Made by a program: the position numbers and the translations under genes
NCBI GenBank assembly: GCA_031255355.1
Contig: JAIRSR010000068.1
Span: forward strand, 1-11,116
Origin: Clostridiales bacterium
Lineage (GTDB): Bacteria; Bacillota; Clostridia; Monoglobales; Firm-18
Reading direction: 5' to 3'
Length of the DNA: 11,116 nt
Part shown: piece by piece, positions 1-6,281 of the stretch
How positions within the stretch are numbered: position 1 is the stretch's first letter
How the letters are laid out: each line of letters starts with the position of its first letter
Notes under the pieces: model-generated
What the model was told of the DNA's origin: nothing
Databases searched by the model: none
Seen by the model: only the letters and a program-made list of their open reading frames with translations

Positions 1-60
1 TTTTTTTGTTAATAACTTGTTAAAAACCCGGTTATTTTCGTTTTGTATGTAAACTTGGTG

Positions 61-318
61 TTAAATCATGTATTGCAACACCAGCAACAACGCCAGCCCC
101 GGCAAGCCGAGAATCCCCACCGTGACCGCCGTGGCGATGTTCACACCGATATACAGCCCGAACAACCCGCCGATAAGATTAAATATCATAAGCCCCGCGC
201 ACCCGAGGGCGGAATTGATCACAAGCCGCAGCGTCCATTTGATCGGCTTCGCCAAAAGAATCAGCAGCACCAGCAGCAGAATCCCGCCCACGGCGTAGGC
301 GAACACATATTGCCCCAT
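61..318 (-). CDS. bofA: BofA-family inhibitor of pro-sigma-K processing
   Basis: This encodes an 85-residue, almost entirely hydrophobic protein. In Bacillus, BofA sits in the forespore outer membrane with SpoIVFA and holds the SpoIVFB protease inactive until the sigma-G checkpoint signal arrives. An N-terminal membrane segment (about residues 5-23) is followed by the family's conserved block: INS at 34-36, NLIGG at about 47-51 and GILGLPG at about 68-74. Length matches the family (about 87 aa). I chose the ATG at 318 over the GTG at 327 because a GGGGTGA ribosome binding site lies 5 nt before it. It follows spoVAC with a 122-bp gap containing no convincing terminator, so it may be co-transcribed. 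Its RBS lies in a hairpin (separate entry). Whether this organism has the SpoIVFA/SpoIVFB partners cannot be seen here. Family call from protein motifs is strong. Confidence 0.9.
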   Translation of the reverse strand: MGQYVFAYAVGGILLLVLLILLAKPIKWTLRLVINSALGCAGLMIFNLIGGLFGLYIGVNIATAVTVGILGLPGLALLLVLQYMI

Positions 319-326
319 AACTATCA

Positions 327-348
327 CCCCGTATAGTATATTACGGGG
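327..348 (-). promoter_or_regulatory. Hairpin covering the bofA ribosome binding site
   Basis: A perfect 7-bp stem, CCCCGTA (plus strand 327-333) paired with TACGGGG (342-348), encloses an 8-nt loop. In the minus-strand transcript the 3' arm supplies most of the GGGG part of the bofA Shine-Dalgarno sequence, which ends 5 nt before the ATG. The complementarity is seen directly. A role in damping bofA translation is inference. No U-run follows, so it is not a standard terminator. Confidence 0.5.
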
Positions 349-440
349 CGGCGGCAGATATACGTGTTTTCATATAATACGGCTTCCGAACGGAATCCAA
401 AGAAGCACGTTTCGCCTATCGCGCGAACGCGCGGCCAAAC

Positions 441-884
441 TCATCCGAACAGGAAGTAAATCAGCCCGACCGCGACGGAAGCAATGGTCCCGAACACAAT
501 CACCGGCCCGGCAATCACGAACATTTTCGCCCCCGCGCCAAGCACATGCCCCTCCGTCTTAAACTCCATAGCGGGCGATACCACGGCGTTGGCAAAGCCT
601 GTAATCGGTACAATGGTTCCCGCGCCGCCGAACTTCGCCAACTTCTCGTACAGCCCCGCGCCGGTGAACAACGCGCCCAACCCCACCATAATGACGGGGA
701 GCGCGTTTTTGAGCGTTTCCGCGTCAACGCCGCGAAACTCCATATAATTCGCCGCCGCCTGCGCGAACGCGCAAATCAGACCGCCGACCAAAAACGCCCG
801 TGCGGTATCCCTCACGGTGCGCGATTTCGGCGATTTTTTCTTAATATAATCGGCGTACTCTTTGTTGGTGTAATCCTTGTTCAT
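441..884 (-). CDS. spoVAC: Stage V sporulation protein AC (SpoVAC)
   Basis: This is a 147-aa membrane protein of the SpoVA complex, which moves dipicolinic acid into the forespore and releases it at germination; B. subtilis SpoVAC behaves as a mechanosensitive channel. A charged N-terminus (about 1-25) is followed by hydrophobic segments at about 27-48, 60-79, 88-105 and 118-143. The family's typical PITGFANAVVSPAMEFKTEG stretch lies between the third and fourth. I chose ATG 884 over an in-frame GTG at 908 because GGAAAGGA precedes it by 11 nt and homologues start at this point. It lies 54 bp after sigF with no terminator, so it probably extends the spoIIA transcript. Unusually, spoVAD and spoVAE do not follow; the next gene is bofA. 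spoVAA and spoVAB are also absent upstream. Confidence 0.92.
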   Translation of the reverse strand: MNKDYTNKEYADYIKKKSPKSRTVRDTARAFLVGGLICAFAQAAANYMEFRGVDAETLKNALPVIMVGLGALFTGAGLYEKLAKFGGAGTIVPITGFANAVVSPAMEFKTEGHVLGAGAKMFVIAGPVIVFGTIASVAVGLIYFLFG

Positions 885-885
885 T

Positions 886-927
886 CGCGGACACGTCCTT
901 TCCGGCACTTTGGTATTAGTATCCGCG
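886..927 (-). promoter_or_regulatory. Hairpin with the spoVAC ribosome binding site in its loop
   Basis: In the transcript CGCGGAUAC (plus 919-927) can pair with GUGUCCGCG (886-894), a 9-bp stem with one G·U pair. The 24-nt loop contains the GGAAAGGA ribosome binding site, and the AUG begins 1 nt after the stem. An alternative 6-bp pairing, TCCGGC with GCCGGA (901-906 and 933-938), would sit just upstream of the SD. The pairing is seen in the sequence; an effect on translation is inferred. Confidence 0.4.
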
Positions 928-938
928 CAAACGCCGGA

Positions 939-1652
939 TTATATACTGATTTTTTTGCGCATATCGCACAACACTTTTTTTTCAATCCGCGACACCTGCA
1001 CCTGTGAGATTCCCAGCATACGCGCGATTTGCGTTTGCGTTTTCTGACGGAAATACCGCAGCAGTATAATCTGCCGTTCCCGCGGCGCGAGGGAGGACAA
1101 CGCCTCTTGAATCGCGATTCTGTCAATCACTTCCCCTGCCATATCGCCGTCCGCGCCGAGTGTTCCGAGCAGTTCCCTGCCGTCGCCGCTTTGTGCCGCG
1201 CTGAGCGATTCCGGCGCAACCGCCGCGTCCAACGCCATCACCAGTTCAGACCTGTTCGCGCCGAGGTCGTCCGCGAGTTCCGTCACCGTCGGTTCTCTGC
1301 CGAGGGACGCGGCAAGCCGCTCCCGCGCCGCCCTTGCCCGCGCACTCAGTTCCTTTAGGCTTCTGCTGACCTTGATGATGCCGTCGTCCCTGATATGCCG
1401 CTTAATTTCGCCCATAATCATCGGGACGGCGTAGGTAGAGAATTGCACCCCGAACGCCGCGTCGAACTTCTGAATCGCCTTGATCAGACCGACACAGCCA
1501 ATCTGGAACAAATCCTCCGCTTCGTGACCGCGCCCCAAAAACCGCCGGACGACACTCCACACCAACCCGGTGTTTTCCTCCACGATCCGCGACCGCGCTT
1601 CCCGGTCGCCGTTTTTCGCCCGCTCTATATTCAAAAAAATAGCTGTTCGCAT
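939..1652 (-). CDS. sigF: RNA polymerase sporulation sigma factor F
   Basis: This 237-aa sigma-70-family protein is the first forespore-specific sigma factor, held inactive by SpoIIAB before asymmetric division. Region 2 spans about residues 22-90, with the core-binding EDLFQIGCVGLIKAIQKFD block at 46-64 and the -10 recognition part FSTYAVPMIMGEIKRHI at 71-87. Region 3 follows at about 95-150 and region 4 at about 184-232, with a helix-turn-helix near 206-227. Full family length, no signs of damage. AAAGGA lies 8 nt before the ATG, inside the end of spoIIAB, and the two genes are separated by 3 nt. SigG is a close paralogue, but position directly after spoIIAB identifies this as SigF. Confidence 0.95.
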   Translation of the reverse strand: MRTAIFLNIERAKNGDREARSRIVEENTGLVWSVVRRFLGRGHEAEDLFQIGCVGLIKAIQKFDAAFGVQFSTYAVPMIMGEIKRHIRDDGIIKVSRSLKELSARARAARERLAASLGREPTVTELADDLGANRSELVMALDAAVAPESLSAAQSGDGRELLGTLGADGDMAGEVIDRIAIQEALSSLAPRERQIILLRYFRQKTQTQIARMLGISQVQVSRIEKKVLCDMRKKISI

Positions 1653-1655
1653 ACG

Positions 1656-2087
1656 TCAATCCTTTTCGGAGATTCTCTTTTTCATGATGACCGTGGTGCC
1701 TACGCCGAGCGCGGAAACCACGTCCACCTCGTCCATAAAAGTTTCCATGACGGTGAAGCCCATGCCGCTCCGTTCCAACTCCGGGCGCGAGGTGTACAGC
1801 GGCTGCCGCGCCTTTTCCACATCGGGAATGCCGTGGCCGCTGTCGCTGACCTTGATTTCCACCAAATCGCCCTCGATACGGCACGCGACCGTTATGTACC
1901 CTTTCATGTTCTCGTAGCCGTGTACAATCGCGTTTGTGACCGCCTCCGACACGGCGGTCTTTACATCGGATAGTTCCTCCACGGTGACGTCCAACTGCGC
2001 GACGAACGCCGCCGCCGCGACCCGCGCGAATCCCTCGTTTGCCGATTTATTTGGAAATTGTATCGACATATCGTTAGAAAACCGCAT
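1656..2087 (-). CDS. spoIIAB: Anti-sigma F factor and serine kinase SpoIIAB
   Basis: This is a 143-aa GHKL-fold ATPase that binds and inhibits sigma F and also phosphorylates SpoIIAA. The N-box SEAVTNAIVHGYEN (47-60) carries the likely catalytic Glu48 and Mg-binding Asn52. The G1 box SDSGHGIPD (81-89) contains Asp82, and the G2 box RSGMG (106-110) forms the ATP lid. All key residues of an active kinase are present. The ATG overlaps the spoIIAA stop codon as TAATG, with GGGGGA 8-9 nt upstream, so the two are probably translationally coupled. That coupling would help keep anti-sigma and anti-anti-sigma amounts balanced. A second in-frame Met at residue 7 is a less likely start. Confidence 0.95.
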   Translation of the reverse strand: MRFSNDMSIQFPNKSANEGFARVAAAAFVAQLDVTVEELSDVKTAVSEAVTNAIVHGYENMKGYITVACRIEGDLVEIKVSDSGHGIPDVEKARQPLYTSRPELERSGMGFTVMETFMDEVDVVSALGVGTTVIMKKRISEKD

Positions 2088-2419
2088 TAACTGATCCCCC
2101 TTGTCGCTTCTTTTTCGGTAGTGTAGATTGTGATGATCTTTTTGATGCCCGACATGGCGATCAACTTGTCCACCCGCGGCGATATGCCGAACGCGCCGAC
2201 CGTGCCGCCCACCGTCCGCATCAGGCGGTATCTGCCCATAATCGCGCCGATGCCCGAACTGTCCATAAAGCCTACCTCCGTGAAGTCGAATATGATTTTC
2301 CGAATATCCCCCACCAAAACCGCCGCATCCACCGCCTCACGGACGCGCGTCGCGTAATGGTGATCTAATTCGCCCTCCAGACGGACGATAAGTTGTTCCC
2401 CGAGTTTTTCTAACTTCAT
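2087..2419 (-). CDS. spoIIAA: Anti-sigma F factor antagonist SpoIIAA
   Basis: This 110-aa STAS-domain protein, when dephosphorylated by SpoIIE, binds SpoIIAB and frees sigma F. The hallmark phosphorylation loop FMDSSGIG is at residues 51-58; the modified residue is one of Ser54/Ser55. I chose ATG 2419 over an in-frame GTG 15 nt upstream because GAGGTGG sits 5 nt before it; the GTG itself overlaps that ribosome binding site. It is the first gene of spoIIAA-spoIIAB-sigF, and the terminator at the end of cwlD isolates it from upstream transcription, so its promoter should lie in the 2420-2592 spacer. In Bacillus that promoter uses sigma H and Spo0A; I see no clean match here. Confidence 0.95.
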   Translation of the reverse strand: MKLEKLGEQLIVRLEGELDHHYATRVREAVDAAVLVGDIRKIIFDFTEVGFMDSSGIGAIMGRYRLMRTVGGTVGAFGISPRVDKLIAMSGIKKIITIYTTEKEATRGIS

Positions 2420-2458
2420 GCTACCACCTCTCACGTCATATTTAATTTGCTTTTGTAT

Positions 2459-2520
2459 ATTAGACCCGTCCTAAAACTATATTGCTTTACCGCCGTAATA
2501 TAGTTGCGGATAGGTCTATT
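2459..2520. repeat. Imperfect 58-nt palindrome upstream of spoIIAA, MITE-like
   Basis: The arms start TAGACC (2461-2466) and end GGTCTA (2513-2518). Inside them TCC pairs with GGA, and AACTATATT (2475-2483) pairs perfectly with AATATAGTT (2497-2505) around a 13-nt loop. Aligned as inverted copies, the two arms (about 24 nt each) match at most positions. There is no ORF. It fills the place where the spoIIA promoter would be expected, ending 42 nt before the spoIIAA ATG. A miniature inverted-repeat element or a structured leader are both possible. No clear target-site duplication was found. Confidence 0.55.
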
Positions 2521-2592
2521 ATAACCGATACATCATGAAAAATCTGTCGTTTTTTAGTATGCCCTGTTTTTTCTTTATTATACGCGAATTGC

Positions 2593-2625
2593 AAAAAAAT
2601 TACCGCGCCCCGGGTTCGGGCGCGG
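2593..2625 (-). terminator. Intrinsic terminator embedded in the 3' end of cwlD
   Basis: In the minus-strand transcript CCGCGCCC and GGGCGCGG form a perfect 8-bp GC stem around GAACCCG. It is followed by TAA and then seven T (plus 2593-2599). The stem encodes the last seven residues or so of CwlD, so the terminator is coding sequence. It separates cwlD from the spoIIA operon. Confidence 0.88.
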
Positions 2626-3361
2626 CTTGCTGTGGTTCCTGCGTTTGCTCCGGCATTTGTTCCGCGTAATCGCGGTACTTTTTGAAGCCCTCGTAGATAT
2701 AATACGCTAATTTTTTTTGATATTCCTCCTGCCCGAGCAGTGCCTCTTCCTCCGGGTTGGACAAAAAGCCGCACTCCACAATGGCGGCGGTTTCCGCCGT
2801 TCCCTTGAACATATACACGTTGCTCGGCGCGATTTTCGCCTCGCGGGTGTTGCCGTCTGCCAGTCCCTCCCGCAAACTTTGCTGTATGCACCTGCCGAGC
2901 AGTACGCTCCTGTCGTTGTTCGCGGAAAACACCTGCGCCCCCTTGTATTTGCTCTGCTCGAATTTGTTCAAATGTATGCTGATAAACGCCGCCGCGCCTG
3001 TTTCGTTCAGTACGGTTTTCCGTTTTTCAAGGTCTGACCGCTTCTGTACCCTGATTTTGCCGCTGTCCGTGGTGTGAAGCGACCGATCCTCCGTCCGCGT
3101 CATAATCACCGCCATGCCGTCCTCCTCCGCGATTTCCTTTAGGAAAAAAGAAATCGCCAAGTTTATATCCTTTTCCCCCACGCCGTTCGGACTGACCGCG
3201 CCGCTGTCCATGCCGCCGTGTCCCGCGTCTATGACAATCGTGTCCGGCGCGGCGGGTGCGCTTGCGGGGGTGACGGCAGTCATTGCCACATACGCCATCC
3301 ACGCGACGGAACACAGCAGCAGTACCAACAAAATATTCGATTTTTTCAAGACCACCAGCAC
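2600..3361 (-). CDS. cwlD: Germination-specific N-acetylmuramoyl-L-alanine amidase CwlD
   Basis: This 253-aa Amidase_3 protein removes peptide side chains from cortex peptidoglycan so that PdaA can form muramic delta-lactam, the mark recognised by germination enzymes. A membrane anchor or signal segment lies at about 9-28. Zinc ligands and the catalytic glutamate fit the family: His48 in DAGHGG, Glu63 in GEKDINLAI, His130 in SIHLN and Glu197 in VECGFLSNP. The start is GTG at 3361, with GAGGTGA 6 nt upstream. The C-terminus carries an extra Q/E/P-rich tail (about 231-253) beyond the catalytic fold, part of which is encoded by the terminator stem. It follows the secDF unit by 45 bp. A vegetative amidase of the same family is possible, but the size, the motif context and the sporulation neighbours favour CwlD. 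Confidence 0.88.
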   Translation of the reverse strand: MLVVLKKSNILLVLLLCSVAWMAYVAMTAVTPASAPAAPDTIVIDAGHGGMDSGAVSPNGVGEKDINLAISFFLKEIAEEDGMAVIMTRTEDRSLHTTDSGKIRVQKRSDLEKRKTVLNETGAAAFISIHLNKFEQSKYKGAQVFSANNDRSVLLGRCIQQSLREGLADGNTREAKIAPSNVYMFKGTAETAAIVECGFLSNPEEEALLGQEEYQKKLAYYIYEGFKKYRDYAEQMPEQTQEPQQAAPEPGAR

Positions 3362-3393
3362 AAAAAATCACCTCATAACAATATATGAGGTGA
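3362..3393 (-). terminator. Hairpin plus T6: end of the secDF unit and cwlD ribosome binding site
   Basis: TCACCTCAT (3368-3376) and ATGAGGTGA (3385-3393) are perfect 9-bp inverted repeats around an 8-nt loop. In the minus-strand transcript the stem is followed at once by six U, like an intrinsic terminator for the membrane-protein gene that ends at 3407. The 3' arm is also the GAGGTGA ribosome binding site of cwlD, and the U-run is the spacer before its GTG. The stem is AT-rich, so termination may be partial; when formed, it would hide the cwlD RBS. Confidence 0.6.
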
Positions 3394-3406
3394 TTCATTG
3401 GTTTAT

Positions 3407-3934
3407 TCATTTTGTCCGCTTGGCGGCTTCCTTGCGCCTGTTTTTCCGAAAGGCGATTTTTTCTAACACCGAAAAATTTTTCGTACCGATGTAATAGCCG
3501 ATCGTTACCACCACGGGGATCACCGCGCCGGATCGCAGGATTTCCCCCGCCGAAACACTGTCCGCTACCGCGAAAAAGCCCACGAACGGAAAGTACCAAA
3601 GTTTCACGGCGACGTTGACGATATACGCCCCCGCCCCCGCGAATACAGCCGCCGCCGCGAACGCCGCGCAAATCACGCTCGGAATCGCGGACGCGGCAAG
3701 GGCGCGGAGGGGACTTTCCTTGATTTCGTTATACTTCCTGCCCTCCAACCTGCCCCAATTCCAACCTTCCGAATAGAACAGCCCGATATAGAACAGGGAG
3801 CAAATTACGGAATACGGCGCGAACCCCCATTTGCTGATGAGCCAACCGAACACAAACGCGAGGAACAAGGCAAGCGCCAGCGCTAAGACATGCGTTAATA
3901 TCAACTTAAAGCCTTTTTTCACAACAACGCCCAT
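3407..3934 (-). CDS. Unrecognised multi-pass membrane protein, third gene of the secDF unit
   Basis: I do not recognise this 175-aa protein. It has about five hydrophobic segments: 10-33, 38-56, 78-105, 108-124 and 136-150. A soluble loop around 57-77 contains the GWNWGRLEGRKYNEIKE stretch, and the C-terminus is strongly basic (about 160-175). It has an essentially perfect ribosome binding site, GGAGGTGA, 4 nt before the ATG, and begins 16 bp after the secF stop, with the RBS touching the end of secF. It is therefore almost certainly co-transcribed with secD and secF. That suggests a membrane or secretion-linked role, but sporulation is equally possible given the cwlD, spoIIA and spoIID neighbours. 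No enzymatic motif is visible. Confidence 0.8.
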   Translation of the reverse strand: MGVVVKKGFKLILTHVLALALALFLAFVFGWLISKWGFAPYSVICSLFYIGLFYSEGWNWGRLEGRKYNEIKESPLRALAASAIPSVICAAFAAAAVFAGAGAYIVNVAVKLWYFPFVGFFAVADSVSAGEILRSGAVIPVVVTIGYYIGTKNFSVLEKIAFRKNRRKEAAKRTK

Positions 3935-3950
3935 GCCGTCACCTCCCGCG

Positions 3951-4892
3951 CTACGCCGTTTTGGTTTTGCCCCGCGTTTTGAACTTCTGCCACGTTACCC
4001 ACAGCGGACCCGCGATACATATGGTAGAGTAACAGCCGGATACCGTACCGAACGCCATAGGAAGCGCAAAGGTCTTGATGGATTCGATGTCGTAAATCAG
4101 CGCGAAAATATACACGATGAATATACTGATAAAGGTCGCCACGTTGGTATTTACCGAGCGTGTAATTGATTGCGTAATGCTCTTATCCACCAATTCGTCT
4201 ATCGGCATTTTCGTGCCGTACAGACGCTTATTTTCCCGAATCCGGTCATAGATGACAATGGTGTCGTTGATCGAGAAGCCGAGGATGGTCAACGCCACCG
4301 CGATAAAGGACTCGTTGAGCGGGATTTTGAAAATAACAAAGATGAAAAACGCCACAAACACGTCATGAATCAGCGCGACAAACGCCATAACCCCCGCCGA
4401 CAGCCCGGAAACTTTGCGGAAACTGTACCAAATATAAAGCAGAATGAAAATCGTCGCCAAAATCAACGCGCGGATACTTCTGGCAAGGAAGCGTTCGCCG
4501 ATAAACGGCTTAACGACGGACGTACCCGCCGATACTAAGTTCGCTTCGGGAAACTCCGCTTTCAGCGCGGCGTCCAACTGAATCTGCGCTTCCTCCGAAA
4601 GTCCCTCGTTCCCCGCGAGGTTCAGCACCACGCGTTTCACCGCCGCGCCGCCTGCGGCGTTCGCGTTGCTCTCTGTTTCCTGAATATCAACGCCCCGGTT
4701 CAGCGTTTGCGTTACAATTTCATCTACGCGGTCAAGGTCGAGTTCGTTTTCAAAGGAATATTTGATAATCGCGCCGCCCTTAAATTGAATGTCAAGTTGC
4801 AAGCCGTTGACAAACAGCATGACAATCCCCAACACCATAACCGCCAGCGATATTGAATAAAACTTCCATCTGTGACTGTAAAATTTAATCAC
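3951..4892 (-). CDS. secF: Protein translocase subunit SecF
   Basis: This is a 313-aa partner of SecD in the proton-driven SecDF motor that pulls exported proteins through SecYEG. TM1 lies at about 12-30, followed by the conserved LDIQFKGGAII (33-43), a periplasmic-side domain (about 50-130) and a five-helix block. The signature GFSINDTIVIYDRIREN (205-221) contains the conserved Asp210. The start is the GTG at 4892, because AAGGAGG lies 8 nt before it; an in-frame GTG at 4922 lacks this. The start overlaps the secD stop as GTGA, giving tight coupling. In Bacillus secD and secF are fused; here they are separate, as is common in Clostridia. Confidence 0.95.
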   Translation of the reverse strand: MIKFYSHRWKFYSISLAVMVLGIVMLFVNGLQLDIQFKGGAIIKYSFENELDLDRVDEIVTQTLNRGVDIQETESNANAAGGAAVKRVVLNLAGNEGLSEEAQIQLDAALKAEFPEANLVSAGTSVVKPFIGERFLARSIRALILATIFILLYIWYSFRKVSGLSAGVMAFVALIHDVFVAFFIFVIFKIPLNESFIAVALTILGFSINDTIVIYDRIRENKRLYGTKMPIDELVDKSITQSITRSVNTNVATFISIFIVYIFALIYDIESIKTFALPMAFGTVSGCYSTICIAGPLWVTWQKFKTRGKTKTA

Positions 4893-6163
4893 TGTGCAGA
4901 CCTCCTTCCGCCGTAAAACCACGGTTTCCTCAGACCGTCAAACCTGCTCAGCGCACGAATCATGATGCGCGACGCCGTAACGCCCGCCAAGAAGTTCAGC
5001 AGTACGCCGGTAAGCAGTGAATAGCCGAAAGAAATCATTGTCCCCGAACCGTATACCCATAGAATCACCGCGACAATCGCGACGGTGATGTTGCCGTCGA
5101 ACACGGAGGAAAACGCCTTGTGGAAGCCCGCGTCGATTGCGGCGCCAACGCTCTTGCCGTCGCGGATTTCCTCTTTAATACGCTCTGAACTGATAATGTT
5201 CGCGTCCACACCCATGCCGATCGATAAAATCACTGCGGCGATCCCGGGCAGTGTCAGCGTAAACTGCGGCACGGACAACGCCAGAAGCTGCCCGATGACT
5301 TGCAGAGAAAGCGCGAAAACCGCGACAAAGCCGGGCAGTCTGTAGTAAAACAGCATAAACAGGCAGATGAGGATAAACGCCAAAATCGCCGCCTTTAACA
5401 TGACGGACAGCGCGGATTTCCCCATTGTCGGGCTTATGGTGTTGTTATTTTCCGATTTCAGCGAAAACGGCAACGCGCCGGAACTGATTTGGTTGGAGAG
5501 TTTTTTCGCCTCGTCCGTCGTAAAATCGCCCGTGATTACCGCGCGTCCGCCGGCAATTGCCTCATTTACTCTCGGTGAGGAAATCATATCCTCGTCCATA
5601 TAAATCGACATATTTTTCCCGGTCAAAGTCCGCGTAGCGTCCTCGAACTGCTGCGCTCCCTCGTCGTTGAACTCCAGAGCGATTTCATAGCCCCTGTTGT
5701 TTTGCGCCGGCTGTGCCTTGCTGCTTTTGACGGTATCGCCCTTGAGCAGGATGTTGCCGTCGGGGTCCCGAAAGGTCAGCATAGCGGTTTGCCCGATTTC
5801 GGCAATCGCCTGTTGCGGGTCAAACTCGATTTCCTCTGACTTCCACGGGAATCTTACGATAATCATAGCGTTGTCCACGTCAACGGTGATGTCCCTGTCC
5901 GTGATGTTTTTCAAATCCAAGCGGGTCTCGATGACCGCTCTTGCCGCCTCTAATTGATCCTCTGTCGGCTTTTCCTCCGGGTCTTTCGGCTCGTAAATCG
6001 CCTCGATGCCGCCGTTGATGTCAATGCCGTACCGCATTTCCTTCGCGCCTTTGAGTTTGTATTCGCTGTTGCCGATGGAAAACTCCACGCCGTATGCGGA
6101 CAGATAACCCAATAGCGCAATGATTGCCACTGTAACGAAAAAGTTTACTTTCCTACCGCGCAA
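4889..6163 (-). CDS. secD: Protein translocase subunit SecD
   Basis: This is a 424-aa RND-like membrane protein of the SecDF translocation motor. TM1 is at about 7-27, followed by the family motif RYGIDINGG (44-52), an extracytoplasmic P1/head region to about 240, then five C-terminal helices. The core motif GMGVDANIISSER starts near residue 316 with the conserved Asp320. I place the start at TTG 6163: AAAGGAGG lies 8 nt upstream and the protein then begins with a short basic segment before TM1. An in-frame GTG at 6208 has only a distant RBS and would add 15 residues. It is the first recognisable gene of the secD-secF unit. Confidence 0.94.
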   Translation of the reverse strand: MRGRKVNFFVTVAIIALLGYLSAYGVEFSIGNSEYKLKGAKEMRYGIDINGGIEAIYEPKDPEEKPTEDQLEAARAVIETRLDLKNITDRDITVDVDNAMIIVRFPWKSEEIEFDPQQAIAEIGQTAMLTFRDPDGNILLKGDTVKSSKAQPAQNNRGYEIALEFNDEGAQQFEDATRTLTGKNMSIYMDEDMISSPRVNEAIAGGRAVITGDFTTDEAKKLSNQISSGALPFSLKSENNNTISPTMGKSALSVMLKAAILAFILICLFMLFYYRLPGFVAVFALSLQVIGQLLALSVPQFTLTLPGIAAVILSIGMGVDANIISSERIKEEIRDGKSVGAAIDAGFHKAFSSVFDGNITVAIVAVILWVYGSGTMISFGYSLLTGVLLNFLAGVTASRIMIRALSRFDGLRKPWFYGGRRSAQ

Positions 6164-6190
6164 GGTAAATTCCTCCTTTTTTATTGGTTT

Positions 6191-6227
6191 GCGGACGGTC
6201 GGGAACACACAAACGGATTCCCTCCGC
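6191..6227 (-). promoter_or_regulatory. Possible leader hairpin upstream of secD
   Basis: In the transcript GCGGA-GGGAA (6227-6218) can pair with TTCCC and then TCCGC (6205-6201 and 6195-6191). This gives two stacked 5-bp stems separated by a 5-nt bulge, with a 12-nt loop. It ends 11 nt before the secD ribosome binding site. There is no U-tract. Weak evidence, noted because it fills the gap between the upstream ORF and secD. Confidence 0.25.
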
Positions 6228-6281
6228 GCCGCCTGACTGCTTGCGGTTTTGCCTTAGAGCCTGTCTAAAATCTCTTACACG

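Noticed and set aside
1..36. AATAAC/GTTATT pairing as a terminator for bofA
   Set aside because: A 6-bp AT stem with a 14-nt loop and no T-run in the bofA direction is too weak to call.
332..341. TATACTAT on the minus strand as the -10 of a sigma-E promoter for bofA
   Set aside because: The transcript would start inside the ribosome binding site, leaving no usable leader.
546..1007. 153-codon plus-strand frame opposite spoVAC and sigF, and the similar frame at 1395-1973
   Set aside because: Both are antisense to complete, recognisable sporulation genes, with Arg/His-rich composition.
2545..2551. TGTCGTT as a Spo0A box upstream of spoIIAA
   Set aside because: Only 5 of 7 positions match TGTCGAA and no second box or sigma-H promoter lines up; too weak to annotate.
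2487..2891. 134-codon minus-strand frame overlapping cwlD and the spoIIA spacer
   Set aside because: It is out of frame with CwlD, runs through the terminator and the palindrome, and has shadow composition.
6254..6275. TTAGAGCCTGTCTAAAA-like stretch resembling an insertion-sequence end and one arm of the 2459-2520 palindrome
   Set aside because: Similarity is short and gapped, no partner end or target duplication was found nearby, and no transposase fragment is present.
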